DNA of 64,000 nt from positions 20,739,964-20,803,963 of the forward strand of contig NC_134958.1 of the NCBI RefSeq assembly GCF_965638725.1, written 5' to 3'. A program made the translations under genes and the position numbers. This DNA comes from Aptenodytes patagonicus. Taxonomy: Eukaryota; Chordata; Aves; Sphenisciformes; Spheniscidae. Shown piece by piece: positions 53,201 through 61,082 of this stretch (position 1 is its first letter; each line of letters opens with the position of its first letter). The notes under the pieces are model-generated. The model saw only the letters and a list, made by a program, of their open reading frames with translations, was not told the DNA's origin and ran no database searches.

Positions 53201-55074
53201 CTGTGATGACAAGAGGTACCTTTGCAAATATCAAGCTTCTGAATAAGTTCATAGGAAAACCAGCTCCTAAAACAATTCACTTCCCATCAGGACAAACGGT
53301 AAAAATCTATTTGTTTGCACAGCTACTCTGAAGTTGTGGTGTGGATTTAGAACTCACTCAAACTATTTCACTTTGTTATTCCACAGCTAGATGTGTTTGA
53401 AGCAGCGGAGTTGTACCAGAAAGAAGGCATCCCTGTAATTATTCTAGCAGGAAGGAAGTATGGACTGGGTAGCTCAAGAGATTGGGCTGCAAAAGGGCCT
53501 TTTTTACTGGTACTGCTGGTTTGTTTGGTTTTGGGGTGTGTGTTTGTTTTTTTAGGAAATACCTAAACGCACATTGTTTAGTTTTGGGCATGAATGTGTT
53601 TAGAAACTGTCCTCAATCTTGAATAGAATACCACATTTTGTTTTTAAAGACTTCTCAATAGTTTCTTTACTAGAATCTTCATGGAAGAGAATCGCTAAGT
53701 CAGGATAAATCTGAATTTCCGAATTATGTAACTTACCATCTTAGACTCCAGACTTTGAGATAAATTAGACATTTATTTAGTGCTGACCTCTGGTCTCTGT
53801 GGGGTATTAAGTATCTAGCTATTGGAGACCGATTTCCACTAATATTCAGACTATATTCTGAGTCAGCCATTTATTCATGTGGAGTAATGGAAGCAACTGC
53901 ATTTGGTCTGGGATTTCTGCCTGCTAACTACGGCATGGTCACTGGCTGTTATAAAGCTCCATTTCATACTGTATGGGCCTACTCTGGCTTATTTGCTTTC
54001 ATCTAGCTGTAAAGCTAAAAGATGTTACTTATTTACAGGGCTCATACAAAGCACTCTCCCTAATCTTCAGTTTGAATTGCAAGATTTTGGACGTAATATG
54101 TATTTGAAGCTTACTTTTGCATTTCGCTCTGACTACTGTACTGAAATACAAAATCACTTGTATTTTTGCAGGGTGTTAAAGCTGTCCTAGCTGAAAGCTA
54201 TGAGAAGGTTCATAAAAGTCAGTTGATTGGAATTGGCATAGCTCCACTTCAGTTTCTTCCTGGGGAAAATCCAAGTATTTTGGGTCTCACTGGCAGAGAG
54301 CAATTTTCTATATTGTTCCCTCCAGAGCTGTCGCCTGGAATGACTTTGGATATTAAGGTATCTTTGCAATATTTTTTTAATTTCTCTGTTGAATGTAGTG
54401 ACGATTGAAAGCACAGAAAGAAAAGTTAATCCTGATAATTGAAAGCAGGAAAAACCAAAACTTAATTCTCTTTGAAAGTAAGCTTATAGTCTTGCCTGCT
54501 GAAGTTTGTCACGGCTACTGAAGTTTCCCAACGTACATATACACATGTTCTCTCTACGCAACTTCTTATGCAGCCTGAAATTCTCGATTGTTCTTTTGGG
54601 CATTGTTTCCCCCCTCATGGGCACCGTATTAGGGTAGAATTGAGTCTCGTGTCTCATTCAGGCCCTTTTAAAGACAAGGGTGTGACTGTTTGAGAGAGGC
54701 TTTTGCTCAAAGGGAAAAAGCCAGAAATGGCTTTTTCTTTGTTATAATTGGTACGTAGCATGCTCCCAGCTGGATCTAAGCTGTGCAGTAAAATAAGCCT
54801 TCATTCTGTTCCCAGCAGTGTCTCGGGTCTGCAGTGGCAGATAAGCGGGTTGAATTTGCTTGTGTTCAACAAAACTTGGGGTTAGAGTGTTAACTGAGAC
54901 TAAGCAAGGGGAAGTGAAAGCAAAACTCTTAATTGGTCTCTCTTTTTTGCTTTTGTTTTGAAGACAAGCACTGGAAAAGTATTCAGCGTGATGGCCTTGT
55001 TTGAAAATGATATGGAGATAACTCTATACAAATATGGTGGAAGTCTAAACTTTGTGGCTCGAAGATTCTTATAG
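30812..55074 (+). CDS. IREB2: IREB2: iron-responsive element-binding protein 2 (IRP2), complete, 22 coding exons
   Basis: IRP2 is a cytosolic RNA-binding regulator of the aconitase superfamily. In low iron it binds iron-responsive elements in ferritin, transferrin receptor and other mRNAs. In iron-replete cells it is degraded through the FBXL5 ubiquitin ligase. Coding exons: 30812-30830, 32243-32332, 35629-35794, 36994-37131, 39161-39382, 41064-41133, 42341-42524, 43647-43786, 44635-44806, 46120-46220, 46690-46806, 48012-48171, 49042-49177, 49901-49985, 50598-50754, 51040-51164, 51458-51562, 51831-51973, 53151-53298, 53387-53509, 54172-54357, 54964-55074. They sum to 2898 bases, which is 965 residues plus TAG; human IRP2 is 963. 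All junctions are GT-AG and in phase. Cluster-type cysteines are C514, C580 and C583. The IRP2-only insert in exon 5 separates this gene from ACO1/IRP1. The start (GxxATGG context) encodes MDPVRPG, like the human MDAPKAG start. Confidence 0.97.
32243..32332 (+). CDS. IREB2: IREB2 coding exon 2
   Basis: Codons 7-37, from a strong T/C-rich acceptor to G|GTAATG. It encodes the N-terminal helix and the [11 protein letters not shown] motif, close to KKFFDVSKLG of human IRP2. Intron 2 (3296 bases) is the largest; it carries a 33-base tandem duplication and an old CR1 fragment. Confidence 0.93.
32972..33037. repeat. 33-bp perfect tandem duplication in IREB2 intron 2
   Basis: Two identical 33-base copies (32972-33004 and 33005-33037) lie head to tail. 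Each begins TTTACTCTTACAG and ends ACCTTCA. Perfect identity implies a recent duplication or assembly slippage. Each copy contains TTACAG, a weak acceptor-like string. Confidence 0.92.
33936..34460 (-). mobile_element. CR1 LINE fragment, older subfamily, in IREB2 intron 2
   Basis: About 520 bases match the antisense strand of a CR1 non-LTR retrotransposon 3' portion. Recognisable blocks in order are TCTAGTCCAGCC, GAGATTCCACC, TTAACCACCCTC, CACTGTGCAC, the CATGTCAGGTGC block and GGCCCAAAACT. Divergence is high and no intact terminal repeat is seen, so it is an old 5'-truncated copy inserted opposite to IREB2. It has no intact coding capacity. Confidence 0.85.
35629..35794 (+). CDS. IREB2: IREB2 coding exon 3
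   Basis: Codons 37-92. It encodes [28 protein letters not shown] and [15 protein letters not shown], all typical of the first aconitase domain. The donor is AC|GTAAGT. Human IRP2 has LLEAAVRNCDGF here; this protein has [12 protein letters not shown]. Intron 3 (1199 bases) shows nothing notable. Confidence 0.96.
36994..37131 (+). CDS. IREB2: IREB2 coding exon 4
   Basis: Codons 92-138. It encodes [15 protein letters not shown] and the [16 protein letters not shown] block. D128-H129 correspond to the aconitase active-site Asp-His pair (D125/H126 in IRP1). The donor TG|GTAACA splits the Cys138 codon. Intron 4 (2029 bases) holds no recognised repeat. Confidence 0.96.
39161..39382 (+). CDS. IREB2: IREB2 coding exon 5 (IRP2-specific insert)
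   Basis: Codons 138-212. This exon carries the insert of about 73 residues that IRP1/ACO1 lacks and so identifies the gene as IREB2. The cysteine core [11 protein letters not shown] (C170, C176, C180) keeps the spacing of human C168/C174/C178, studied in iron- and redox-dependent control of IRP2. C203 in ILCPFHLQP is also kept. Residues between 181 and 195 are the most changed from the human sequence. Intron 5 (1681 bases) shows no recognised repeat. Confidence 0.96.
41064..41133 (+). CDS. IREB2: IREB2 coding exon 6
   Basis: Codons 212-235, encoding [20 protein letters not shown] then FFK. This is the return from the insert into the conserved FxRNxER(Y/L)xF(L/F)KW motif of cytosolic aconitases. 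The donor is AAG|GTATGT. Intron 6 is 1207 bases with no recognised feature. Confidence 0.95.
42341..42524 (+). CDS. IREB2: IREB2 coding exon 7
   Basis: Codons 236-297. It encodes [16 protein letters not shown] and [19 protein letters not shown]284 in the TDSHTT motif corresponds to the active-site His207 of IRP1. T285 follows it here, as in IRP1, where human IRP2 has Ile as I recall it. Intron 7 (1122 bases) contains a CR1 element at 42752-43364. Confidence 0.96.
42752..43364 (-). mobile_element. CR1 LINE fragment in IREB2 intron 7
   Basis: About 613 bases of CR1 retrotransposon inserted antisense to IREB2. On the + strand it starts with AGAATCACAGAATAG, the reverse complement of the CR1 3' terminal repeat, followed by GGTTGGAAGGGACCTCT. 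It runs through the 3' UTR into the end of the reverse transcriptase frame. The minus strand at 43059-43283 reads [14 protein letters not shown] and [19 protein letters not shown], the conserved ORF2 tail, then loses the frame. It is 5'-truncated and dead, and looks younger than the intron 2 copy. Confidence 0.95.
43647..43786 (+). CDS. IREB2: IREB2 coding exon 8
   Basis: Codons 297-343. It encodes [20 protein letters not shown] and EVVGCELTG, the near-invariant helix and strand of the aconitase core. The acceptor is CTTCCAG and the donor AAG|GTAAGT. Intron 8 (848 bases) has a TATA/AGGTATA low-complexity patch at about 43870-43910 and a poly-A run near 44032. Confidence 0.96.
44635..44806 (+). 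CDS. IREB2: IREB2 coding exon 9
   Basis: Codons 344-401. It encodes [40 protein letters not shown] and DNVTLKHL, which is close to human IRP2. Donor ACAG|GTAAAG. Intron 9 is 1313 bases, AT-rich, with no recognised repeat. Confidence 0.96.
46120..46220 (+). CDS. IREB2: IREB2 coding exon 10
   Basis: Codons 401-434. It encodes [20 protein letters not shown] and the preceding helix. The acceptor CCTAAG|G uses AAG rather than CAG or TAG, but a long T-rich tract precedes it and phase is kept. Intron 10 is 469 bases. Confidence 0.93.
46690..46806 (+). CDS. IREB2: IREB2 coding exon 11
   Basis: Codons 435-473. It encodes [20 protein letters not shown] then ACLNEK, the loop and helix that end aconitase domain 2. 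Acceptor is a T-run then TAG; donor AAG|GTTTGT. Intron 11 (1205 bases) has a CR1 3' end remnant at 47543-47582. Confidence 0.95.
47543..47582 (-). mobile_element. CR1 3' end remnant in IREB2 intron 11
   Basis: About 40 bases, GGATCACAGAATGGTT followed by GAAAGGGACCTCTGGA, match the reverse complement of the CR1 3' terminus. Only the extreme end survives, so it was a severely 5'-truncated insertion. Confidence 0.75.
48012..48171 (+). CDS. IREB2: IREB2 coding exon 12
   Basis: Codons 474-527. It encodes [21 protein letters not shown]514 corresponds to human IRP2 C512 and to IRP1 C437, the first ligand of the aconitase [4Fe-4S] cluster. Intron 12 (870 bases) holds an unusual CpG-containing segment at about 48400-48752 (separate entry). 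Confidence 0.96.
48400..48752. other. CpG-containing, exon-like segment in IREB2 intron 12
   Basis: This block stands out from the AT-rich intron by higher GC and retained CpG. On the + strand 48598-48752 is flanked by TTAG and GTAAGTG. From 48598 it reads 51 codons without a stop (including [15 protein letters not shown] and [17 protein letters not shown]). Upstream of 48598 that frame is broken by a TAG. The minus strand is also open for about 80 codons. I recognise no family. Options are a retrocopy fragment, an alternative exon or an old repeat; its 155-base length would shift the IREB2 frame if included. Confidence 0.3.
49042..49177 (+). CDS. IREB2: IREB2 coding exon 13
   Basis: Codons 527-572. 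It encodes [32 protein letters not shown] and [13 protein letters not shown]. The [12 protein letters not shown] block matches human IRP2 and is part of the conserved cleft. Donor GG|GTAAGT. Intron 13 is 723 bases with nothing recognised. Confidence 0.96.
49901..49985 (+). CDS. IREB2: IREB2 coding exon 14
   Basis: Codons 572-600. It encodes [21 protein letters not shown]580 and C583 correspond to human IRP2 C578/C581 and IRP1 C503/C506, completing the three cysteines that hold the [4Fe-4S] cluster in IRP1. Donor CAG|GTAAAG. Intron 14 is 612 bases. Confidence 0.96.
50598..50754 (+). CDS. IREB2: IREB2 coding exon 15
   Basis: Codons 601-653. It encodes [20 protein letters not shown] and [17 protein letters not shown]. 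In IRP1 the first block reads SGNRNFEGR, with N535, R536 and R541 in the active site. Here these positions are T612, K613 and R618. The Lys is also in human IRP2 as I recall it and fits loss of aconitase activity. The CDCV cysteines are IRP2-like. Confidence 0.96.
51040..51164 (+). CDS. IREB2: IREB2 coding exon 16
   Basis: Codons 653-694. It encodes [20 protein letters not shown] followed by [10 protein letters not shown], the link between aconitase domains 3 and 4. Donor GAG|GTAAGA. Intron 16 is 293 bases. Confidence 0.96.
51458..51562 (+). CDS. IREB2: IREB2 coding exon 17
   Basis: Codons 695-729. It encodes [20 protein letters not shown] then [14 protein letters not shown]. The YIRCPSFF motif (YIKSPPFF in IRP1) is conserved in IRP2. 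Donor CTT|GTAAGT. Intron 17 is 268 bases. Confidence 0.96.
51831..51973 (+). CDS. IREB2: IREB2 coding exon 18
   Basis: Codons 730-777. It encodes [20 protein letters not shown] then [12 protein letters not shown]. The [13 protein letters not shown] motif is an aconitase signature; R765 corresponds to IRP1 R699. Donor GG|GTAAGG. Intron 18 is 1177 bases with a short GTT repeat near 52627 and nothing else recognised. Confidence 0.96.
53151..53298 (+). CDS. IREB2: IREB2 coding exon 19
   Basis: Codons 777-826. It encodes [20 protein letters not shown], then [18 protein letters not shown]. The NSYGxRRGNDxVMxRGTFANI motif is the swivel-domain signature of aconitases. The following intron 19 is only 88 bases. 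Confidence 0.97.
53387..53509 (+). CDS. IREB2: IREB2 coding exon 20
   Basis: Codons 827-867. It encodes [20 protein letters not shown] and [21 protein letters not shown]855-S856-R857 align with S778-S779-R780 of IRP1, where S778 is the catalytic base. Human IRP2, as I recall it, has Asn at the first of these. The donor CTG|GTACTG is weak but GT, and the join to exon 21 keeps frame and homology. Intron 20 is 662 bases. Confidence 0.95.
54172..54357 (+). CDS. IREB2: IREB2 coding exon 21
   Basis: Codons 868-929. It encodes [35 protein letters not shown] and [14 protein letters not shown]. This is the C-terminal domain; in human IRP2 the C-terminal part is used for FBXL5-dependent degradation. 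Donor AAG|GTATCT. Intron 21 is 606 bases. Confidence 0.96.
54964..55074 (+). CDS. IREB2: IREB2 coding exon 22 (terminal)
   Basis: Codons 930-965 plus TAG at 55072-55074. It encodes [20 protein letters not shown] then [16 protein letters not shown]. Human IRP2 ends LNFVARKFS, so length and terminus agree. The acceptor TTTTGAAG is slightly unusual (AAG) but follows a long T-rich tract. Confidence 0.96.
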   Translation, partial: TSTGKVFSVMALFENDMEITLYKYGGSLNFVARRFL

Positions 55075-55263
55075 TAGCTACTGACTATATGGGTACCTTG
55101 CATAACTGGTAATTCTGAAAATGCCTTGTGTGAACCCAGGAATCTGTACTGTGGAACTGCAAACAGTCCTAGTGTGCTCAAAGTTACTTCGTCCATGGAT
55201 GTAAAAGATTGTGAATCATTGTAACTGCAACAAGATCCTTCCTGATTTTAAATAATATTCTAA

Positions 55264-55271
55264 TGGTGCTA
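55264..55271 (+). promoter_or_regulatory. IREB2: miR-29 8-mer seed site in IREB2 3' UTR
   Basis: TGGTGCTA is the perfect 8-mer target for miR-29 (seed AGCACCA plus A opposite position 1). It lies 190 bases after the stop, upstream of both candidate poly(A) signals, so it would be in all isoforms. Published work describes miR-29 repression of IREB2; use of this site in this species is inference. Confidence 0.6.
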
Positions 55272-55352
55272 TTAAACATTGCTAAAATCAACACGTGTAT
55301 TGTGGCAGAGAGCTGTAAGTATGGAGGGGATGTTTTATCAGACCATTTTGTA

Positions 55353-55358
55353 AATAAA
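55353..55358 (+). terminator. IREB2: IREB2 proximal poly(A) signal AATAAA
   Basis: A canonical hexamer 279 bases after the stop, with an ATTAAA at 55271-55276 just upstream. TG-rich and T-rich sequence follows (55380-55440). It would give a short 3' UTR isoform. Confidence 0.5.
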
Positions 55359-58305
55359 CTATGCGAAATCTGAAACTGATTGTGCTGAAGATTATTATGT
55401 AAGAAGATTTTCTGCAGTTGTTTCCACTCAGTTTTTGCACCTGTAAATCTGTGTACTGCTGTTCGTTGATTTAAGGGTAGCAGATGGTATGGAATGTTAC
55501 AGGCCAAACTTTTTTTTTTTTGCATCCAGAGCTTAAAACAGGTATTCAGTTTTGAATTTCTTGCTGTTTAGGTTATGGGCTGAACAAAAAGCAGTCCACA
55601 TGAGGCCCACGGTATCCTGTATCACAGATCAGGACTTTCTTACCTTTATTATGGGATTGCATTTCATCTGGATCCAGATTTACAACTGCTCATGCTATGA
55701 AATATTGTGTGCTTAGAAGGATGGGAAACACCTCTGCATTTAAAAAAAAAAAAATGCTCTCAATTATTTTGTTCATGCAGGTTAAGTGTAGCACCCCAGC
55801 TTTTTGACAAGCTGCAGTGTCCTTTGCTTCAAGTTTGTCATATCTACTTCAAGGGATGCAGTTTGTCATTTATGACATCAGTTTTTACTGTAGTGTCTGC
55901 GATATCATTAGACAAAGTACCTCCCCTTAGTATTTTAACCTTTAAAAATCTTTAAAAACATTTATTAGGACTGTTTAAATTCCTCTGCTTTAAATACACC
56001 TATGTCTAATAAGTTATACTTACTTGTCAAATGTCAAAGAGCTGAGGTAGCCGTACTGCCTTTTAATTAAAGCTTCCTAATACGCTGTTAGTTTACAGCT
56101 CTTCCAAACAAGCATCAGATTCCCCTGCTGAAGATCCCAGAATACTGAACAAATCTGGCTCTTAGGCCACTGCAACTTCTATAAATTTAGTTGTCAGCAC
56201 ATTGACAGTAAAAACCCTGTTCCGTACTTAATATTAACAGAAGATGCGCAGTTTCTGCAAAAGTGCTTGTTTTGCCACTTAACTAAGCGTTGATAGCTTC
56301 TAATCTGCGCAAGCGAGTCTTCAGCTTCAAGATGCTGTTTCTGTGCTCCTGTACATTGAAAAGCTTCATATACCGCTTACGGTTTACGTAGAGATTAATT
56401 TCTTTCGGAGAACAAAACTGCAATAACTTGCCTATAAATTGTCAAGGTTTTGCTTTAAGATTTTTTTGCTCTTGATAAACATTGTCTTAAATATTAAAAC
56501 TTTCAAGAGGACTATATTAGCTTTACTACATGTGCTTTCAGTTTATAACCAGAGACTAAGGTAGTTGACTTGCAAACTAACAGATGCACCATTCAAATCT
56601 TTAAATAGTATGTTTCTGACATTCCTTTAAAAAAAACTAAAAAAAAAAAAAGGACATAATTATATCATTACAATGTATTAATTTTTTGACAGTTCAAATG
56701 CCAAATTAATTTGACTTCACTGGCGTAACTTTGATCCACCTTTTTTATTTTATTGGACAAAGTTCCCTAAAGTTTGAAATCCTGTATAATCTGTTTTTAT
56801 ATTTCACTAGTTCTGCTGTGGTTTTCTTTTGGTCAAGATGATAACCATTCCGGTGACTCCTACCACTGATATGGGTGATAAATCAATGCATTTTTTCAAT
56901 ACTATATTCAACTGAATGCTGAATGAGTTTCTGTTCTGTGGTACCCTTTTGCTAATTTTATCCAGAGTTATTGAGCAGATCTTATTTCTTGTACAACAGT
57001 GTCTAATACTATTTTTTTTCCCCAGCTCAAAGGTATATTCTTGATTTAGTTCAAGAAAATGCATGTTCATTATTGGGGAGCAAATAGGAATTTAGTGCTG
57101 GCACATAATGATGCCTCGTGCAGCTGGTAAATAAAAACACAACTGCAAGCCTATTTAAAACTTGCGTAACTGCTAATGCTTGAACGGAACACAGCCTCCC
57201 ACCCTCGCCAGCGCAGTACCACTCTCCTTGCTTCAGAAGGAGACGGTGATCCAAGCCATGTCAAGGTAAACCAGTATTGTGAAGTTAAGTGCAATTTCAA
57301 GGGATGTGACTTATCCGCAAGTTGTCACCAATAAAGCTAGTCATCTCCTTTAAGAGACACGATGGGTTTCATTACCATAGCAACTACTTTAATTCTGCCG
57401 CACTCCTATGTCTTAAAATCAACGAAAGACAGCTTTTGAGCTGTGCTTTGGCACAGCTGCTCTTCAACTTCAGGCTCCTGCTACTGTTGCTGCAGTGGGT
57501 CCAGCCCTAAATATGCCGAAGTCAATAGCATCTTTGCGAGTTGTGCAGACTGACTCCTGCCCTTAAGATCTGTACGCCTGAAGCGGCGTGGGTGCTGCGA
57601 GGAACCGCACTGCTTACGTACCCGCCTCCTGCTTCTCATGCGGTAGTGAACTGCTGGTGAAGAGAACGCTTGCCTGATCGCCCGTGGTGATGTGCCTGTC
57701 CCCTCTCCCTCGTGCAGCAGTGAACGCTGTAGAGTCCAGTTCAACAACCCAGCGGCAAAGGGAAGACGTTTTAACTTTGAACACACTGCTAGGATCCTGT
57801 GAGCTTTAGATGGGCAAGAGTGACCTCTGCTTTCTGGCAGTGGCCGGATATGGCACAGTCAGAGGACTGCTGTGATCACACACAAAAAACCATTGTCCAA
57901 TTAGACCTCTTTCTGGTATCTTAAAGCATAGGAGGAAATGTTCCTTTTTGAAGAAGTGACTCAGTGTGTTAGATGTATTTAACCTAGAATTCTCTCTCCA
58001 GTTTGATTTGGGGGAAGAATCTGTTCCAATTTTTCTAAATGTTTTCTCTCCTTGTGCCCCTCTTCCTCCCTCCCCCTCCCAGACTACAAAGCTTTGGGAT
58101 AGTGTTGATGTTTATACACTTTACACCTAAGTATAAGGAGATGAAACCATGTATATTAATCATATCAAAGCAACTGCAAATCAATGTCTGCTGTTTAAAG
58201 CCAACAGAACAGTGTTTTAAGTTCAGTAAGTATTGTATAGATATATCTTAAGTTCAACTGATGACAATTGTGCATAAAATGTTACCGATGCTGTAAATTA
58301 TTTTT

Positions 58306-58311
58306 AATAAA
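58306..58311 (+). terminator. IREB2: IREB2 distal poly(A) signal AATAAA
   Basis: Canonical AATAAA in a TTTTTAATAAAG context about 3.2 kb after the stop. T/G-containing downstream sequence follows (about 58331-58350). Its distance from the stop fits the long mammalian IREB2 3' UTR. Confidence 0.65.
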
Positions 58312-58330
58312 GAAAATTGTATCACAGCTC

Positions 58331-59880
58331 TTGTATGTTACCATCTATTTTGAATAGATAGTATGGAATACACTGAAAATGGTACTGTAAGTATGTATGA
58401 AAGGGTGGGGTGAATAAGGAGAAGGGTGTAATTATGCATCTTACGTTTTCTCGTTAGGAGCGTCTCACATGTGGGCTTCCAAAGCATGTTTAATTGGTGT
58501 AGAAAGAGTTTTTCTGTGTTAGGTGATCCAGATACTGGTCTGGATATTGTATCAAATGCTTTTTGAATAGCCTATTTTTTTTCTTCAGGAAAATGTCTGC
58601 TTTAATTTAGAATCTAGATCAAGTCCTGTACTAAAGCAAGCCGTTAACCAAGGTTACGGCGATGGCGCACAGAGCTTACAGCTATGACAAGATCTTCAAA
58701 AGTCATTTGGGGGTGTCTGACACTGACCCACCTCTGAAGACTCACTTTCAGAAGAGGCATTAGACTTGCATCCAACACAGAGATGCTAAATTATTCAAGT
58801 CTTATCTTTCTTACAGATAACGGGAAGAGAGGCCGAGGTACAACCTTACTCCTGTGCGTTGCCTCACAACCGCAGCGTGCTTCCCACCAGAATACTGGGC
58901 AGGCAGGAGAAGCGTGGAAGTCTGTGGGTCTTAAGTCTTGGCACAATCTAGTCTGAAAACTAAGGCAAGACTAATGAGGTACAGATCTGCAAAATGCATC
59001 GTGATGTGGTTTACAGAGAGGAGGAGTGTGTTCCGATTCTCTCTTCTGTAACCTGCTATGTATCTTAAAGTCGCAAGCATAGCAAGAATGCTTTCCTGCT
59101 GTGACAATTTTGTTCCGGTGAGCTAAACCTTCAGTCAGCCTCAGAAATCGGGAGAGGGAACCCTAAATATTTTCCAGAGCGCTCATTTTTGAAGAGACTT
59201 GCTTGTGTGATTTCTGGGGGGCTAGGAGGGGGGAGAGTGAAGTAAGTAAAAATATTTATTAGTTGGTCAATCACTTTGCTTAGTAACATCTGTTCTGAAA
59301 TTGGGGGGAAAAAACCCGAGGAACTTATATTTGTTTCTTGGGGATATAGTTTCCTTTTTCTAAACTCCCTATTGGATTAAAATAATGTTTTCAATTTCAT
59401 GTCCTTACTATTACAGATAACACTGAAATATTGGGACAGAGGCTTCTTCATAACTGGTTTACTTAAAATGAAGCTGCTTTTTTTTTTTTTTTTTAACTTC
59501 AGTAAGCCTTTCCTCGATCCTTTTTTCCTCAGATTCCTAATTCTGTCATAGTGGGACCTCTTCTTGCAGAAGATTACTTTTTTTTTTTTTCATTAGGAAT
59601 TTCAGAAGAGATTTATATATTGATCTTGAAAGTTAGTATGTGTGTGGGACTGAGGTTTGTCATTAATTAAGTCTAAAATTCTCTGGGGCTGGACAAGTGT
59701 TCCCAGTCTGAACTCTGGTACGGTCTAAAGGCCATCCTGAGAACGATGCCTCAGGTTACAGGTAAGTGATCCGCGGTCAAAACAGCTGAGAGAGTTTTTG
59801 ATCTTGTGTGCTGATGAAAGGATTTAAACAAAATAATCACGTGTAAGTCTCTGCTCCTACGGAGAGCAGCGGGAGCGCTT
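58331..59880. other. IREB2-HYKK intergenic spacer
   Basis: About 1.5 kb between the distal IREB2 poly(A) signal and the next CpG island. It contains long T runs at about 59480-59495 and 59578-59590. No open frame, RNA gene or recognisable repeat was found. Confidence 0.6.
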
Positions 59881-60600
59881 GTTCTGAAGTGTTTTCCCCT
59901 GAAGCGTTTCCTTCCCCCACGCCGTTCGAAACCCGAAGCCGGTACAACGGCGCGCAGCCCCCCGCGAGCGCAGGGCGCCTTTGCCCCGTCTCCGACCGGG
60001 GCGCCGCTCCCGCAGGCCCGGGGCCGGCTGCCGGCCACCGCTAGCCGCGCCGTGCCCTTCCCCGCGGGGGAGGGCTCCGGCCCCGCCGCTCGCTGAAGGG
60101 GAGGCCCGGACCAGGCCCGGGACCCGCCGCGGCGGCCCGGGAGGCTCCCGCGCAGGTGCCGGGGACGGCGGGACGCCGCAGGGCCCGGCCTGGTGCGGCG
60201 GCCGGGTGGCGGGCAGCCGCGCGGAGGGGCTCGGCGCCGGGAGCGGGGCGCTGGCGGCCCCCGGCGGCCGGGGCGCAGGCAGGGCCCGGCGCGCTGTCCG
60301 GCCAGGCCGGGCCGGGCCACGCCAGGGCCGGGGCGCAGAGCTGCCTTCCCGTTAACCCAGGCCGCTTCAGCCAAGACAGGCGCTGGCGAGCGGGCGGGGT
60401 CCCCGGCAGACGGCCGCTCTCCCGCGGCTCCTCGGACCCCCCGGGCGGGACAAAGGTTGGTGCGGCTCCCGCAGAGTCCAAGGGTCGCTTGTTTGCGCAG
60501 AGGGAAGGCCGAGGCTCGGCGCTTTCAGCACCGAGTCCAGCCTCAGCCGAGACCTGGAGCGGGCGAGAGACGGAGCGAGCGTCCGTGGGTTTGTTCTGCA
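59881..60600 (+). promoter_or_regulatory. HYKK: CpG island, likely HYKK promoter
   Basis: About 700 bases of dense CpG and high GC directly upstream of HYKK coding exon 1. Overlapping long frames on both strands are composition artefacts. The 5' UTR exon presumably starts here and splices to the acceptor at 61075. One candidate donor is AAAG|GTTGGT near 60455, but I cannot fix it. No TATA box is obvious. Confidence 0.75.
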
Positions 60601-61082
60601 TTTCTTAACGCAGGAATTCTGAAGGCCGTGACCAGGCAGAAAGATTATGTCTGCTTTAACGTTAAGATCTACTAAAATGTTTCTTGTCTTTTGCAGACGT
60701 GAATTTAGAACTTTCTGGACAGGGATTCAGCAACTGTTCCTTAGGAAATCATTCCCGGTTAGCAACGTACCAGGTTAGGCTGCTACTGGAAATTAGCGAA
60801 TAAAACTACTTCTAGCGAATAAGCTTTTCATGTCTACTTGTTCTAAACAGACTGACTGCATGTCTCCAGAAGTGCTTTCTTGTGGGGGGCTACAGACTAA
60901 GTAGTTGACAAGAAACCACGATGTAAGAAACCTGGACTGGCTTAGTGGGTTTTCTTTGCTTGTTTAATAGATGTAGGAAACTCCTCTCCAGTATCCGAAT
61001 GCATTTTGTTGCAGTAATTACTGCTTCTGATGTCAGAATACAGGTAAGATCATCCAGCTCCTCTTTTTCTCCTAGAGACACG

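Larger units (their letters stand above)
55075..58330 (+). other. IREB2: IREB2 3' UTR (long form)
   Basis: About 3.25 kb from the stop to just beyond AATAAA at 58306-58311. The length agrees with the multi-kilobase 3' UTR known for mammalian IREB2. It is AT-rich with several ATTTA pentamers and T runs. A proximal AATAAA at 55353 could give a short form. A perfect miR-29 seed match lies at 55264. A GC-richer patch at 57180-57790 has open frames on both strands but no recognised protein. No separate gene is supported here. Confidence 0.7.

Noticed and set aside
57481-57786. 101-codon minus-strand frame in the IREB2 3' UTR region
   Set aside because: No recognised domain, no splice signals, and it lies inside the probable long 3' UTR.
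59751-60675. Long open frames on both strands in the second CpG island
   Set aside because: Same GC composition effect; no recognisable domain and no splice support.
60971-61043. Possible HYKK non-coding exon between TTTAATAG and GTAAGA
   Set aside because: The following intron to the 61075 acceptor would be only 32 bases, too short to splice; use with a farther acceptor is possible but unsupported.
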